From positions 1,178,001 to 1,242,000 of the forward strand of contig NZ_FCOY01000006.1 of NCBI RefSeq assembly GCF_900018785.1: a stretch of DNA of 64,000 nucleotides, in the 5' to 3' direction. Positions 1-9,625 of this stretch are shown here, one piece after another. The stretch is from Xanthomonas massiliensis. GTDB lineage: Bacteria > Pseudomonadota > Gammaproteobacteria > Xanthomonadales > Xanthomonadaceae. Made by a program: the position numbers and the translations under genes. Each line of letters opens with the position of its first letter. The stretch's first letter is position 1. Under the pieces are notes generated by a model. It was not told the origin of the DNA. It did no database searches and saw only the letters and a program-made list of their open reading frames with translations.

Positions 1-7
1 ATAGGAG

Positions 8-30
8 CCGTCGGATCGCCGATCCGACGG
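8..30. repeat. Perfect inverted repeat at window edge
   Basis: Ten-base arms (CCGTCGGATC and its complement) flank a 3-nt loop GCC. There is no T-run on either side, so it is not a convincing intrinsic terminator. It may close a gene lying just outside the window. Confidence 0.5.
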
Positions 31-165
31 TGTGCATCCGCCGGATGCGGTACCGGCCCGGACCCGCGCCGACCCGGGTGGCCCTTGCCTGAATGCGCGA
101 CCGGACGCGGGAGCGCCAGCCGGGCGCCGCGCGTATCCTGCCGCGGTCGCCTGCGGAGCCGCTCG

Positions 166-708
166 ATGCGCAAATGGTGGTGGACATTGCCGGTACTCGC
201 CGTGCTGGCGCTGGCCGGCTATGGCGTCGCCGGTCCCTGGCTGGCGATGAACGGCATCGACCGCGCGATCGCCCGCCAGGACGCGGCCGCGCTGGAGCGT
301 TACGTCGATTTCCCCGCGTTGCGGGCCAACCTGAAGGCGCATCTGGACGGCTGGCTGGCCCGCCGCCTGGACCCGGCGCTGCGCGCCGGCCCATTCGCCG
401 CGCTGGCGCAGCAGGCACTGGGCGGGGTCGCCGCTGCCGGCGTGGACACGCTGGTCACCCCGGCCGGGCTCGCCGCGGCGATACAGGGGCGCACCCTGTG
501 GAAACGCGCCGGCGGCGACACCGTGGGCGGCGACAGCTGGTCCCCGACCACGCCCGACCGGCCGCTGCGGCAGGCCCATGGCCGCTTCGAATCCCCTTCC
601 CGCTTCCTCGCCCGCGTGCCTGCCGGCGATGGCGAGGCGGCCTTCGTCTTCACCCGCCAGGGCCTGCGCTGGCGCCTGACCGACATCCACCTGCCCGCCT
701 CCCGATGA
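166..708 (+). CDS. DUF2939-family membrane-anchored protein
   Basis: A 180-aa protein starting MRKWWWTLPVL. It has one hydrophobic N-terminal segment (about residues 5-25), either an uncleaved signal anchor or a signal peptide, and then a soluble domain with the pattern of DUF2939 proteins: an early AxxxxDxxALxxYVDFPALRxNLK stretch and a C-terminal FVFxRQGLRWRLTDIHLP stretch. The function of the family is unknown. The ATG at 166 was chosen because translation from further upstream gives an Arg/Pro-rich tail before the membrane segment. The stop overlaps the start of the next gene (ATGA), so the two are probably co-translated. Confidence 0.75.
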   Translation: MRKWWWTLPVLAVLALAGYGVAGPWLAMNGIDRAIARQDAAALERYVDFPALRANLKAHLDGWLARRLDPALRAGPFAALAQQALGGVAAAGVDTLVTPAGLAAAIQGRTLWKRAGGDTVGGDSWSPTTPDRPLRQAHGRFESPSRFLARVPAGDGEAAFVFTRQGLRWRLTDIHLPASR

Positions 709-1715
709 AACGCAATCCCTACTACAGCGGCCCGCCCAGCGACCATTTCGACGGCCTGCGCTTCTTCAATCCCGACCATCCCGCCACCGACCGCAGCCTG
801 GGCCAGCTGTTGCGCTGGCGCCTGTTCGACCGCCATGCGCGCTGGGACGTGCCGCCGCCGAGCCCGTCGATCCGGCCACCGGCCCGGCGCCGGGCGCTGG
901 CCGTCACCCTGGTCGGCCACGCCAGCGTGCTGGTGCAGATGGACGGCATGAACCTGCTCGTCGACCCGGTCTGGTCGCAGCGTGCCAGTCCGCTGCGCTG
1001 GCTCGGCCCCCGGCGCTGGAACGCCCCGGCCGTCGCCCTGGAGGCGCTGCCGCCGGTCCATGCGGTGCTGGTCACCCACAACCACTACGACCACCTGGAC
1101 CTGGCCACGCTGGCGCGCCTGCAACAGGCCCATGCGCCGCGCGTGCTGGCGCCACTGGGCAACGACGCGGTGATCCGGCGCCACCTGCCCGGCCTGCAGG
1201 TCGATACGCTGGACTGGTGGCAGGCGACCGCCGTCGGTCCGCTGCGGGTGACGCTGGTGCCGGCGCTGCACTGGTCAGCGCGCGGCTGGGGCGACCGGCG
1301 CATGGCACTGTGGGGCGGCTTCCACCTGCAGGGCGATGCCAGCTGCTACGTCGCCGGCGATACCGCCTACGGCAACGGCTGGCCGTTCCGCCAGCTGCGC
1401 GCGCGCCTGGGCGCGCCGGACCTGGCGGTGCTGCCGATCGGCGCCTACGCGCCGCGCTGGTTCATGCGCGCCCAGCACATGGGTGCGGACGAGGCGGTGC
1501 AGGCGATGCTCGACTGCGGTGCCGGCCATGCGGTCGGCGTGCACTGGGGCACTTTCCGCCTGACCGACGAGCCGCGCCTGGAACCGCCGGGCCTGCTGGT
1601 GCGCACCCTGCGCGAGCGCGGCCTGGACCCGGCCCGCTTCGCCGCGCTGCAGGCCGGCGAGACCTGGGAAGCCGCCGTCCACGGACACCGCCAGGGCGAT
1701 CCCGCGATCGCCTGA
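705..1715 (+). CDS. MBL-fold metallo-hydrolase, NAPE-PLD/RomA-like
   Basis: A 336-aa cytoplasmic protein of the metallo-beta-lactamase fold. The metal-binding signature is plain (THNHYDHLD, the HxHxDH motif, about residue 125), with later ligand motifs in VPALHWSARG, VAGDTAYG and VGVHWGTFRL. This arrangement matches the family of N-acylphosphatidylethanolamine phospholipase D, RomA and UlaG-like hydrolases. The natural substrate is not predictable. The start overlaps the DUF2939 stop by 4 nt, indicating a two-gene operon. Residues 1-60 carry the N-terminal extension (PYYSGPPSDHFDG) typical of this subfamily. Confidence 0.85.
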   Translation: MKRNPYYSGPPSDHFDGLRFFNPDHPATDRSLGQLLRWRLFDRHARWDVPPPSPSIRPPARRRALAVTLVGHASVLVQMDGMNLLVDPVWSQRASPLRWLGPRRWNAPAVALEALPPVHAVLVTHNHYDHLDLATLARLQQAHAPRVLAPLGNDAVIRRHLPGLQVDTLDWWQATAVGPLRVTLVPALHWSARGWGDRRMALWGGFHLQGDASCYVAGDTAYGNGWPFRQLRARLGAPDLAVLPIGAYAPRWFMRAQHMGADEAVQAMLDCGAGHAVGVHWGTFRLTDEPRLEPPGLLVRTLRERGLDPARFAALQAGETWEAAVHGHRQGDPAIA

Positions 1716-1850
1716 GGCCCGCGGGCCGTCCACCTCCGGGTACGGGTCCCCGCTACCGGCACCGTTGTTGCGCCTGCCGACGCCACCCAGCGCGGCGGCT
1801 CCGGCACGCGGACTGCCGCCGGGCAATCGCCGCGCCGGCGATCGGCGACG

Positions 1851-2582
1851 CTAGCGCGACAGTGCCGCCGCCAGCCGTCGCATCGGCCGCGCCAGCTGGC
1901 GGCGGGCCAGCCACGGCAACCCGGCCAGCACCTGCGCCGGCGTGGTCGCCGGGCGTGGCTCGCACCAGGCGAAGGCGACGCGGTTGTCCATGCCCGGCTC
2001 CTCCAGCACCCTCGCGCGGCCATCGAAGGCCCGGCGCAGGCGCAGCACATGGGTGCGCAGGTCGGTGGCGTACAGGTTGGTGGCCATCGCGCCGCCGGGC
2101 CGCAGCGCGGCGCGGCAGTCGCGGTAGAACGCCTGGGTGGACAGCGCCGGCGGGATCCCCTGCAGGTCGTAGGCATCCACCAGCAGCAGGTCGAAGCAGG
2201 CCCGGTGCGCGCGCAACCAGGCAGCCCCGTCGCCGAGCACCACCTGCAGGCGCGCATCGTCGGCCGGGATCCGGAACGCCTCGCGCAGGGCCAGCACCCC
2301 GGCCTCGTTCTCCACCACGTCGATCCGCGCCGGCGCCAGGTAGCGGTGGCAGAACTTCGCCTGCGCCCCGCCGCCCAGGCCGATGATGCCGATCCGCGCC
2401 GGCCGCGGCTGCAGCAGCAGCGCGGCCAGCATGGTGCGGGTGTAGCCCACCTGCAGCCAGTCCGGCGCCCAGCGCAGCATGCGCGTCTGGGTGACGTCCT
2501 CGCGGAAGCGCAGTTCCACGTAGCGCCAGCCGCGGTGCACGTAGGGCGCACCGCCCGCGCGGGCCGGCCGCGGCGGGCTCAT
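1851..2582 (-). CDS. Spermidine-synthase-like SAM-binding protein
   Basis: A 243-aa protein with the Rossmann fold of polyamine aminopropyltransferases. It shows a glycine-rich cofactor loop (GIIGLGGGAQAKF, about residues 64-76), an acidic end of strand 2 (VVENEAGVL) and LLLVDAYD (about 132-139) at the usual catalytic Asp position. It is shorter than SpeE and lacks most of the N-terminal beta domain, so polyamine synthesis is not assured. Many proteins of this type are called spermidine-synthase-like with unknown substrate. Its ATG overlaps the stop of the upstream 5'-nucleotidase gene by 4 nt, suggesting translational coupling. Confidence 0.75.
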   Translation of the reverse strand: MSPPRPARAGGAPYVHRGWRYVELRFREDVTQTRMLRWAPDWLQVGYTRTMLAALLLQPRPARIGIIGLGGGAQAKFCHRYLAPARIDVVENEAGVLALREAFRIPADDARLQVVLGDGAAWLRAHRACFDLLLVDAYDLQGIPPALSTQAFYRDCRAALRPGGAMATNLYATDLRTHVLRLRRAFDGRARVLEEPGMDNRVAFAWCEPRPATTPAQVLAGLPWLARRQLARPMRRLAAALSR

Positions 2583-3547
2583 CGCGCCGGCGGGTCGTTG
2601 GCCACGCCGTGCGGGACGTGGCCGGCGGCCACGTGCAGGCGGGCGCTGTCGATGTTGTGCTGGGAGTCGTCGAAGAAGATGTCCGCGCCGAACGCCTCCA
2701 GGAACGGCCCCTTGTGCCGGCCGCCCAGGAACAATGCCTCGTCGATGCGCACGCCCCACTCGCGCAGGGTACGGATCACCCGCTCGTGCGCCGGCGCCGA
2801 GCGCGCGGTCACCAGGGCGGTGCGGATCGGCGCCTGCACCCCGGCCGGGAACGCCTCCTGCAGCTGGTGCAGCGCGGCCAGGAAGTTGTGGAACGGCCCG
2901 ACGCTGAGCGGTTCGCGCGCGCGCTCGCGCTCGTGCCGGCCGAAGGCTTCCACCCCCTGTTCGCGCGAGACCCGCTCGCTCTCGTCGCCGAACAGCACCG
3001 CGTCGCCGTCGAAGGCGATGCGCAGCTGCGACGACGCCGGGCGCACGGCCTCGTCGGCGCGGCCGCGGGCGGCGGCGGCCTGGGCCGCGCGCTCGCCCGG
3101 CGGGGGCGGCAGCAGGGTGGCGGCGGCCACGCCGTTGGCCAGTGCCTGGCGCACCGAGTCCGGGTTCGCCGACAGGAACAGGTCGGTGCCGAACGGCTTG
3201 ACGTAGGGCCAGGTGGCCTCGCCGGAGGTGAACGTGGCGCGGACGATGCCCAGGCCGTAGTGCTCGATGGAATTGAAGATGCGCAGGCCGGTGTCGGCCG
3301 AGTTGCGCGACAGCAGGATCACCTCCACGCGCGGCGCCTCGGCCGGCGCGCCCTCGTTGAGCGCCAGCAGCTTGCGCACCACCGGGAAGGCGATGCCCGG
3401 CTCGAGGATGTCGTCCTCGTGGACGCGCTGGTAGTCGGCGTAGGCCTGCACGCCGGCGCGCTCGAACAGCGCATGGCCCTCTTCCAGGTCGAACAGCGCG
3501 CGCGAGGTCACCGCGACGGTCAGCAGGCGGGGCGTGTTGTCGGACAT
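2579..3547 (-). CDS. 5'-nucleotidase family protein (PF06189 type)
   Basis: A 322-aa protein resembling the bacterial/animal cytosolic 5'-nucleotidase family related to NT5C1. It has an N-terminal VTSRALFDLEEGH segment, a central LRIAFDGDAVLFGDE segment with the phosphatase-type acidic motif, and a late FFDDSQHNIDSA segment. It probably removes phosphate from nucleoside monophosphates in the cytoplasm. The ATG at 3547 (MSDNTPRLL) is preferred to one 13 codons upstream because homologous sequence begins there. It lies 88 nt downstream of nadK on the same strand. Confidence 0.8.
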   Translation of the reverse strand: MSDNTPRLLTVAVTSRALFDLEEGHALFERAGVQAYADYQRVHEDDILEPGIAFPVVRKLLALNEGAPAEAPRVEVILLSRNSADTGLRIFNSIEHYGLGIVRATFTSGEATWPYVKPFGTDLFLSANPDSVRQALANGVAAATLLPPPPGERAAQAAAARGRADEAVRPASSQLRIAFDGDAVLFGDESERVSREQGVEAFGRHERERAREPLSVGPFHNFLAALHQLQEAFPAGVQAPIRTALVTARSAPAHERVIRTLREWGVRIDEALFLGGRHKGPFLEAFGADIFFDDSQHNIDSARLHVAAGHVPHGVANDPPAR

Positions 3548-3635
3548 GGGGTCGGGGCAACCGGAAAGGGAAAACGGGGAACGCAACCAGGGGCGCGCAT
3601 CAGCCTACAGCATGCCCGCCCGCCATCCCGTGCGC

Positions 3636-4406
3636 TCAGACCATGAACTGCTCGCTGATGATGCGTTCTTCCAGGTTGTGCTCCGGGTCGAACAGCAGCG
3701 TCACCTGGCGGTCGCGCGATTCGCGGATGACCACCTCCAGCACGTTGCGCACCTCGTGCGAGTCGGCGGTGACGCTGACCGGGCGCTTGTGCGCCTCCAG
3801 CACGCGCATGCGGAACTCGGTATCGGCCTTGAGGATCGCCCCGCGCCAGCGCCGCGGCCGGTACGGCGCGATCGGGGTGAGCGCGAGCACGTGCGAGCCC
3901 AGCGGCAGGATCGGGCCGTAGGCGGAGAAGTTGTAGGCGGTGCTGCCGGCCGGGCTGGACACCAGCACGCCGTCGCACATCAGCTCGTCGATGCGGGTCT
4001 GGCCGTTGAGGTCGATGCGGATGTGCGCGGCCTGGCGGGTCTGGCGCAGCAGCGACACCTCGTTGTAGGCCAGCGAGCCGACGCTGGCGCCGGATTCGGT
4101 GTGCGCCAGCATCTCCAGCGGCCGCAGCCGCGCCGGCTCGGCGCGGGCGATGCGCTCGGGCAGGCCCTCGGCGCGGTACTGGTTCATCAGGAACCCGACC
4201 GTGCCCAGCTTCATGCCGAACACCGGCTTGCCGAGCGTGCCGTAGCGGTGCAGCGTCTGCAGCATGAAGCCGTCGCCGCCCAGCGGGCAGATGACGTCGG
4301 CCTCGTCGGGCCGGTACTGCCCGTATTCGTCGGTCATCCGCTCCAGCGCCAGCTGGGCGGCCTCGACCGTGCTGGCCAGGAAAGCGATGCGGCGCGGCTG
4401 GTCCAT
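3636..4406 (-). CDS. nadK: NAD kinase
   Basis: A 256-aa enzyme that phosphorylates NAD to NADP with ATP. The hallmark GGDG motif is in [13 protein letters not shown] (about residues 40-52), followed by the second family motif in [17 protein letters not shown] (about 147-163). The length fits short gammaproteobacterial NadK. The ATG at 4406 is used; a TTG directly before it (4409) would add one residue. It lies between NAD-dependent glutamate dehydrogenase and a 5'-nucleotidase on the same strand, a nucleotide-cofactor themed neighbourhood. Confidence 0.93.
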   Translation of the reverse strand: MDQPRRIAFLASTVEAAQLALERMTDEYGQYRPDEADVICPLGGDGFMLQTLHRYGTLGKPVFGMKLGTVGFLMNQYRAEGLPERIARAEPARLRPLEMLAHTESGASVGSLAYNEVSLLRQTRQAAHIRIDLNGQTRIDELMCDGVLVSSPAGSTAYNFSAYGPILPLGSHVLALTPIAPYRPRRWRGAILKADTEFRMRVLEAHKRPVSVTADSHEVRNVLEVVIRESRDRQVTLLFDPEHNLEERIISEQFMV

Positions 4407-4499
4407 CAATTCGGCGACTCCGGTGCGGGTGCGCCGAGGATACCGCGGCCCATCCGTGCCGGCACCCGGCGGGCACCGGCACGGACGGCCGCGCGCGGC

Positions 4500-7400
4500 T
4501 CAGCGGCCGTGCGCGGCCAGCTGGCCCAGGCGCTGCACCGCCACCGAGACGGTCGGATAGTCCAGGTTCTTCTGGGTCTCCAGCTCCTGCAGCATCGCCA
4601 GGGTGAAACGCAGGCCGGAGTCGTCGCGCCCCATCCACGCGGCGACCTTGGCATCGGCATCGCCCGCCTCGCCCGGCATCGCCAGCACCTGCGCGGCCAG
4701 GTCGCGCTGGTGGGCGGCGAGCTGGTCGCGCAGCACGCCGCGGGCGATGGCATGCCAGCGGCCTTCCACCTGCAACGCATCGATCTGCTCGGACAGCCAG
4801 GGCAGGCGCAGCGCCGTGCCCAGGCGGAAGTACACCCGCGCCACGTCCACCGGGCGCAGCTTGCGCGCGCCGGCCAGCTCGATGATGTCGAACGCCGGCT
4901 CCAGGTAGCGCAGCTCGGCAAGCTGGGTCGCCAGCGGCGCCGGCACGCCCTTGTCCTTCCAGCCGGCCACGCGCGCCTCGTATTCCGGCCGGCGCGCGTC
5001 CGGCAGCACGCCGGCGGCGACGCGGATCTCGTTGAACGGCCCATGGTAGCGCTGCACCGCGTCGGTGATCGCCGGGATCGCCCCCGGGCGGAACAGCAGC
5101 CAGCGCACGAACGAGCGCTGCAGGCGCCAGATCACCTCCAGCGCATCGATCTGCACCGGCTCGGGCACCTGCCCGTCGAGGGCGTCGATCTGCGTCCACA
5201 GCGCACGCGCGTCCAGCGTCTCGCGGCTGATGGTGTAGGCCTTGGCGACCTCGCCGATGCTGCGCCCGGTGTCCTCCTGCATGCGCAGCAGGAAGGTCGA
5301 GCCCATGCGGTTGATGGTGGCGTTGGTCACCGCGGTGGCGATGATCTCGCGCTTGAGGCGGTGCCGCTCCATGGCCTGGGCGTACTTCTTGCGCAGCGGC
5401 GTGGGGAAGTAGCGCAGCAGTTCCTTGGACAGGTACGGGTCCTCGGGCACGTCCGATTCCACCAGCTGCTGGAACGCCACCAGCTTGGCGTAGGACAGCA
5501 GCACCGCCAGCTCCGGCCGGGTCAGGCCCAGGCCCTTGGCCTTGCGCTCGGCGATCTCCGCGTCCGAGGGCAGGAACTCGATCTGCCGGTCCAGCAGGCC
5601 CTGCTGCTCCAGGGTCTGGATGAAGTGCTGCTTGGAGCCCAGCCGGCGCACGCTCATGCGTTCCATCAGGCTCAGCGCCTGGTTCTGCCGGTAGTTGTCC
5701 CACAGCACCAGCCCGGCCACCTCGTCGGTCATCGACGCCAGCAGGCGGTTGCGCGCGTCCATCTTGAGCTTGCCCGCGTGGACCACGCTGTCGAGCAGGA
5801 TCTTGATGTTCACCTCGTGGTCGGAGGTGTCCACGCCGGCGGAGTTGTCGATGAAGTCGGTGTTGAGCAGCACGCCGTTGAGCGCGGCCTCGATGCGCCC
5901 GCGCTGGGTCAGGCCGAGGTTGCCGCCCTCGCCCACGATCCGGCAGCGCAGCTGGCCGCCATCCACGCGCAGGCCGTTGTTGGCGCGGTCGCCGACCTCG
6001 GCGTTGCTCTCGGTGGCGGCCTTGACGTAGGTGCCGATGCCGCCGTTCCAGAACAGGTCCACCGGCGCGCGCAGGATGGCGCTGATAAGCGCCTCGGGCG
6101 GCAGGTGGTCCACGCCGTCCTCCAGGCCCAGCGCACGGCGCACCTGCGCGCCGACCGGGATGCTCTTGAGCGTGCGCGGGTAGACGCCGCCGCCGGCGCT
6201 GATCAGCCGGGCGTCGTAGTCCGCCCAGCTCGAGCGCGGCAGCTTGAACAGGCGCTCGCGCTCGGCGAAGGACGCGGCCGGGTCCGGATCCGGGTCCAGG
6301 AACACGTGGCGGTGGTCGAACGCGGCCAGCAGGCGGGTGTGGCGCGACAGCAGCATGCCGTTGCCGAACACGTCGCCGGACATGTCGCCGATGCCGATGC
6401 AGGTGAAGTCCTCGGCCTGGCAATCGCGGCCGAGCGCGCGGAAGTGGCGCTTGACCGACTCCCAGGCGCCGCGCGCGGTGATGCCCATGCCCTTGTGGTC
6501 GTAGCCGACCGAACCGCCGGAGGCGAACGCATCGCCCAGCCAGAAGCCGTGATCGATGGCCAGGCCGTTGGCGATGTCGGAGAAGCTGGCCGTTCCCTTG
6601 TCGGCGGCCACCACCAGGTACGGATCGTCGCCGTCGTGGCGCACCACCTCCGCCGGCGGCACGATCCTGCCGGCGACGATGTTGTCGGTGATGTCCAGCA
6701 GGCCCTGGATGAACACCTTGTAGCAGGCGATGCCCTCGGCCAGCACCGCGTCGCGGTCGCCGCCGGCGGGCGGGCGCTTGACGAAGAAGCCGCCCTTGGC
6801 GCCGACCGGCACGATCACCGTGTTCTTGACCATCTGCGCCTTGACCAGGCCCAGCACCTCGGTGCGGAAGTCCTCGCGCCTATCGGACCAGCGCAGGCCG
6901 CCGCGCGCCACCGGGCCGAAGCGCAGGTGCACGCCCTCCACGCGCGGGCCGTAGACGAAGATCTCGCGGTACGGATGCGGCCGCGGCAGGTCCGGCACCT
7001 TGGCCGAATCGAACTTGAAGGCGATCACCGGCGCCGGCAGGCCCTGCCGCCCGCCCTGGTAGTAGCTGGTGCGCAAGGTCGCCCCGATCACCCCGATGAA
7101 GCTGCGCAGGATGCGGTCCTCGTCCAGGCTGGAGACGCGGTCGAGCAGTTCCAGCAGCGCCGCGCGGGTGGTGGCCTCCTGCTCGGCGCGGCCGGCACCG
7201 CGCGCGGCGATCACCGGCTCCAGCGTCTTCAGCGTGGCCTCGTCGCCGGCCGCCAGGGCGCCCAGCTGCAGGCGCAGGCGCTGCTGGCCCTCGGCGATCT
7301 GCTTGCGCGATTCGGCGCCGGTGGCCGGGTCGAAGCGCGCCTCGAACAGCTCCACCAGCAGCCGGGCCAGCAACGGATAGCGCGCGAAGGTCGCCTCGAC

Positions 7401-9470
7401 ATAGGCCTGCGAGAACGGCACGCCGGTCTGCAGCAGGTACTTGCAATAGCCGCGCAGCACCGCGACCTGGCGCCAGTGCAGGGCCGCGGCCAGCACCAGG
7501 CGGTTGAAGCCGTCGTTCTCGGCATCGCCGTGCCAGACCCGGGCGAAGGCCTCGTCGAACAGGCCATCCAGGCCGTCGGCGTCGATGCCGCCGACCGCCG
7601 ACTCGACCTCGAAGTCCTGCACGTAGACCGGGATCTCGCCCACCTGCAGCCGGTACGGGCGCTCGGCGATCACCCGCAGGCCCATGTTCTCCATCATCGG
7701 CAGCACGTCCGACAACGGGATGTCGTCGAGCTGGCGGTACAGCTTCAGGCGCAGGCCGGCGCGGCCGTCGCGGTTCACCGCCTGCAGGTTCAGGCGCAGG
7801 TCGTCGGGTCCGGTCAGCGCCGCCAGGTTCTCCACGTCGCTGGCGGCGGCCTCGATCGAGGAATCCTCGATGTAGCCGGCCGGCAGGGCGCGGCCGACGC
7901 TGGCCGCCATGCGCAGCCCGACGGTCTCGCCGTGGCGGGCGACCAGCAGCTCGCGCAGGTCGTCCTGCCAGTTGCGCAGCAGGTGGTCCAGGCGCGCCTC
8001 CAGCGCGGCCGCGTCCACCCCCAGGGCCTGGCCCGGGTACGGGCGCACGATCAGGTGCAGCTGCGCCAGCGGCGACTCGCCCAGCACCACCGAGGAATCG
8101 ACCTGTTCGCCGTGCAGGGCGTCCTTGAGCAGCGACTCGATGCGCAGGCGCACGTCGGTGTTGAAGCGATCGCGCGGGATGTAGACGATCACCGAGATGA
8201 AGCGGCCGTACTTGTCGCGGCGCACGAACAGGCGGCTGCGCACCCGCTCCTGCAGGCCGAGCACGCCCATCGCGGTGCGGTACAGCTCCTCGCCGTTGGA
8301 CTGGAACAGCTCCTCGCGCGGCAGCGTCTCCAGGATGTGGCGCAGCGCCTTGCCGCTGTGGCTGTTGGGCGCCAGGCCGGAACGGTCCATCACGTAGTCG
8401 TAGCGCCGGCGCACCAGCGGGATCTCCCACGGACGGCGGTTGTAGGCCCCGGAGGTGAACATGCCCAGGAAGCGCTGCTCGCCGACGATGCGGCCCTTGG
8501 CATCGAACGCCAGCACGCCGATGTAGTCCATGTAGCCGCTGCGATGCACGTGGGAGCGGGCGGCGGTCTTGGTCAGGATCAGCACCTCGGCCTGGCCGGC
8601 GCCCAGGTTGTGGGCGGCCAGGGACGCCACCGGATGCACGGTGCCGGAGGGCTTGCGCAGCAGGCCCAGGCCGCTGTCGTTGTCCGGCACCAGCACGTCC
8701 ACCTTGCCCTGCTTCTCCACGCGGTATTCGCGGTAGCCGAAGAAGGCGAAGTGCTCGGCCGCGGCCCAGCGCAGGAATTCCTGCGCCTCGCGGCGGCTGG
8801 CATCGTCCACCGGCATGCGCCGGGTGGCCAGGTCCTCGGCCACCAGCAGCATCTGCTCGCGCATGGCGCTCCAGTCGCCGACGATCGCCCGCACGTCGGC
8901 CAGGGTGGCCTGCACCGCCTTCTCGACCCGGTCCATCTCCTCCGGCGGCAGGCGGTCGATCTCCAGCAGCATCAGCGACTCGGGCTTGCCCTCCTCCACC
9001 CCGGTCAGGCGGCCGCCGCGGTCGCGGGCCACGCGCAGGACCGGGTGGCCCAGCACGTGCACGCCGATGCCCAGCCCGGCCAGGGTCATGCCCACCGAAT
9101 CGACCAGGAACGGCATGTCGTCGTTGACGATCTCCAGCACCGTGTGCGCCGACTCCCAGCCGTTGCCGCGCCGGGTCGGGTTGAACACCCGCACCTTGGC
9201 GGTGCCGGCCTTGCGGTTGCGCACGAATTCGAGCATGTCCGCGGCCATCGCCGCCCACTCCTCGGCGCTGTGGTGCGGGAATTCGTCCTCCTGCATGCGC
9301 CGGTAGAAATCGGCGGTGAAGGCGCGCGCCAGCGGCTGGGCATCGGCGGCAAAGCGCTTGCCCAGCGCCGCGAACACCGGCGCCAGCGAGAATCCGGCCG
9401 CGACGGCGGCCGCCTCCCCGGATTTGGACGTGCTGGAACGGGAAGAGGACTGTTTCTTTGCGGAGGCCAT
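4500..9470 (-). CDS. gdhB: NAD-specific glutamate dehydrogenase, large (GDH-180 type)
   Basis: A protein of 1656 aa that oxidises glutamate to 2-oxoglutarate and ammonia with NAD. The very long N-terminal half carries the regulatory ACT-like regions of the 180-kDa class. The catalytic domain follows, with ARGGLRWSDRREDFRTEV and VGAKGGFFVKRPP (catalytic Lys region, about residues 800-845) and the nucleotide-binding part after VGEGGNLGLTQRGR (about 1185-1200). The length matches the Pseudomonas/Xanthomonas enzyme. Two in-frame ATGs (9479 and 9470) are possible; 9470 (MASAKKQ) gives a Ser-rich leader. The gene stands alone with its own upstream region facing the TetR gene. Confidence 0.93.
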   Translation of the reverse strand: MASAKKQSSSRSSTSKSGEAAAVAAGFSLAPVFAALGKRFAADAQPLARAFTADFYRRMQEDEFPHHSAEEWAAMAADMLEFVRNRKAGTAKVRVFNPTRRGNGWESAHTVLEIVNDDMPFLVDSVGMTLAGLGIGVHVLGHPVLRVARDRGGRLTGVEEGKPESLMLLEIDRLPPEEMDRVEKAVQATLADVRAIVGDWSAMREQMLLVAEDLATRRMPVDDASRREAQEFLRWAAAEHFAFFGYREYRVEKQGKVDVLVPDNDSGLGLLRKPSGTVHPVASLAAHNLGAGQAEVLILTKTAARSHVHRSGYMDYIGVLAFDAKGRIVGEQRFLGMFTSGAYNRRPWEIPLVRRRYDYVMDRSGLAPNSHSGKALRHILETLPREELFQSNGEELYRTAMGVLGLQERVRSRLFVRRDKYGRFISVIVYIPRDRFNTDVRLRIESLLKDALHGEQVDSSVVLGESPLAQLHLIVRPYPGQALGVDAAALEARLDHLLRNWQDDLRELLVARHGETVGLRMAASVGRALPAGYIEDSSIEAAASDVENLAALTGPDDLRLNLQAVNRDGRAGLRLKLYRQLDDIPLSDVLPMMENMGLRVIAERPYRLQVGEIPVYVQDFEVESAVGGIDADGLDGLFDEAFARVWHGDAENDGFNRLVLAAALHWRQVAVLRGYCKYLLQTGVPFSQAYVEATFARYPLLARLLVELFEARFDPATGAESRKQIAEGQQRLRLQLGALAAGDEATLKTLEPVIAARGAGRAEQEATTRAALLELLDRVSSLDEDRILRSFIGVIGATLRTSYYQGGRQGLPAPVIAFKFDSAKVPDLPRPHPYREIFVYGPRVEGVHLRFGPVARGGLRWSDRREDFRTEVLGLVKAQMVKNTVIVPVGAKGGFFVKRPPAGGDRDAVLAEGIACYKVFIQGLLDITDNIVAGRIVPPAEVVRHDGDDPYLVVAADKGTASFSDIANGLAIDHGFWLGDAFASGGSVGYDHKGMGITARGAWESVKRHFRALGRDCQAEDFTCIGIGDMSGDVFGNGMLLSRHTRLLAAFDHRHVFLDPDPDPAASFAERERLFKLPRSSWADYDARLISAGGGVYPRTLKSIPVGAQVRRALGLEDGVDHLPPEALISAILRAPVDLFWNGGIGTYVKAATESNAEVGDRANNGLRVDGGQLRCRIVGEGGNLGLTQRGRIEAALNGVLLNTDFIDNSAGVDTSDHEVNIKILLDSVVHAGKLKMDARNRLLASMTDEVAGLVLWDNYRQNQALSLMERMSVRRLGSKQHFIQTLEQQGLLDRQIEFLPSDAEIAERKAKGLGLTRPELAVLLSYAKLVAFQQLVESDVPEDPYLSKELLRYFPTPLRKKYAQAMERHRLKREIIATAVTNATINRMGSTFLLRMQEDTGRSIGEVAKAYTISRETLDARALWTQIDALDGQVPEPVQIDALEVIWRLQRSFVRWLLFRPGAIPAITDAVQRYHGPFNEIRVAAGVLPDARRPEYEARVAGWKDKGVPAPLATQLAELRYLEPAFDIIELAGARKLRPVDVARVYFRLGTALRLPWLSEQIDALQVEGRWHAIARGVLRDQLAAHQRDLAAQVLAMPGEAGDADAKVAAWMGRDDSGLRFTLAMLQELETQKNLDYPTVSVAVQRLGQLAAHGR

Positions 9471-9586
9471 GAAGAGCATTCACAAGCGCGTTGGGAAACG
9501 CGAATTGTAGTCCGGCCCCGTTTTCGGCCTTGCTGCAGGGCGACATGAGCACATGCCCGCGGGCGCCCTCCCCGCCGCCGCCCGGC

Positions 9587-9619
9587 CTGTCAAAATTCTG
9601 AACTGGACGGTATAGTCCA
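9587..9619 (+). promoter_or_regulatory. Promoter with palindromic operator for the TetR-RND operon
   Basis: A probable -35 (CTGTCA, 9587-9592) is separated by 18 nt from a -10 (TATAGT, 9611-9616). A perfect inverted repeat TGGAC-GGTATA-GTCCA (9604-9619) covers the -10. The ATG of the TetR gene begins at 9626, so the leader is very short. The layout predicts autorepression of the whole efflux operon by its TetR protein. The promoter is seen by eye only. Confidence 0.65.
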
Positions 9620-9625
9620 CGTCCC

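Noticed and set aside
8..30. Hairpin at the window start as a terminator
   Set aside because: There is no T-tract on either strand and the gene it would serve is outside the window.
1851..2582. Calling the SpeE-like gene a true spermidine synthase
   Set aside because: It lacks most of the N-terminal domain and no polyamine gene is adjacent; only the Rossmann-fold resemblance is supported.
3534..9548. A 2004-codon open frame on the plus strand over gdhB and nadK
   Set aside because: It is the complement of well-recognised minus-strand genes. Its translation is rich in Gln, His, Arg, Ala and Val with no domains, the usual effect of high GC in the opposite frame.
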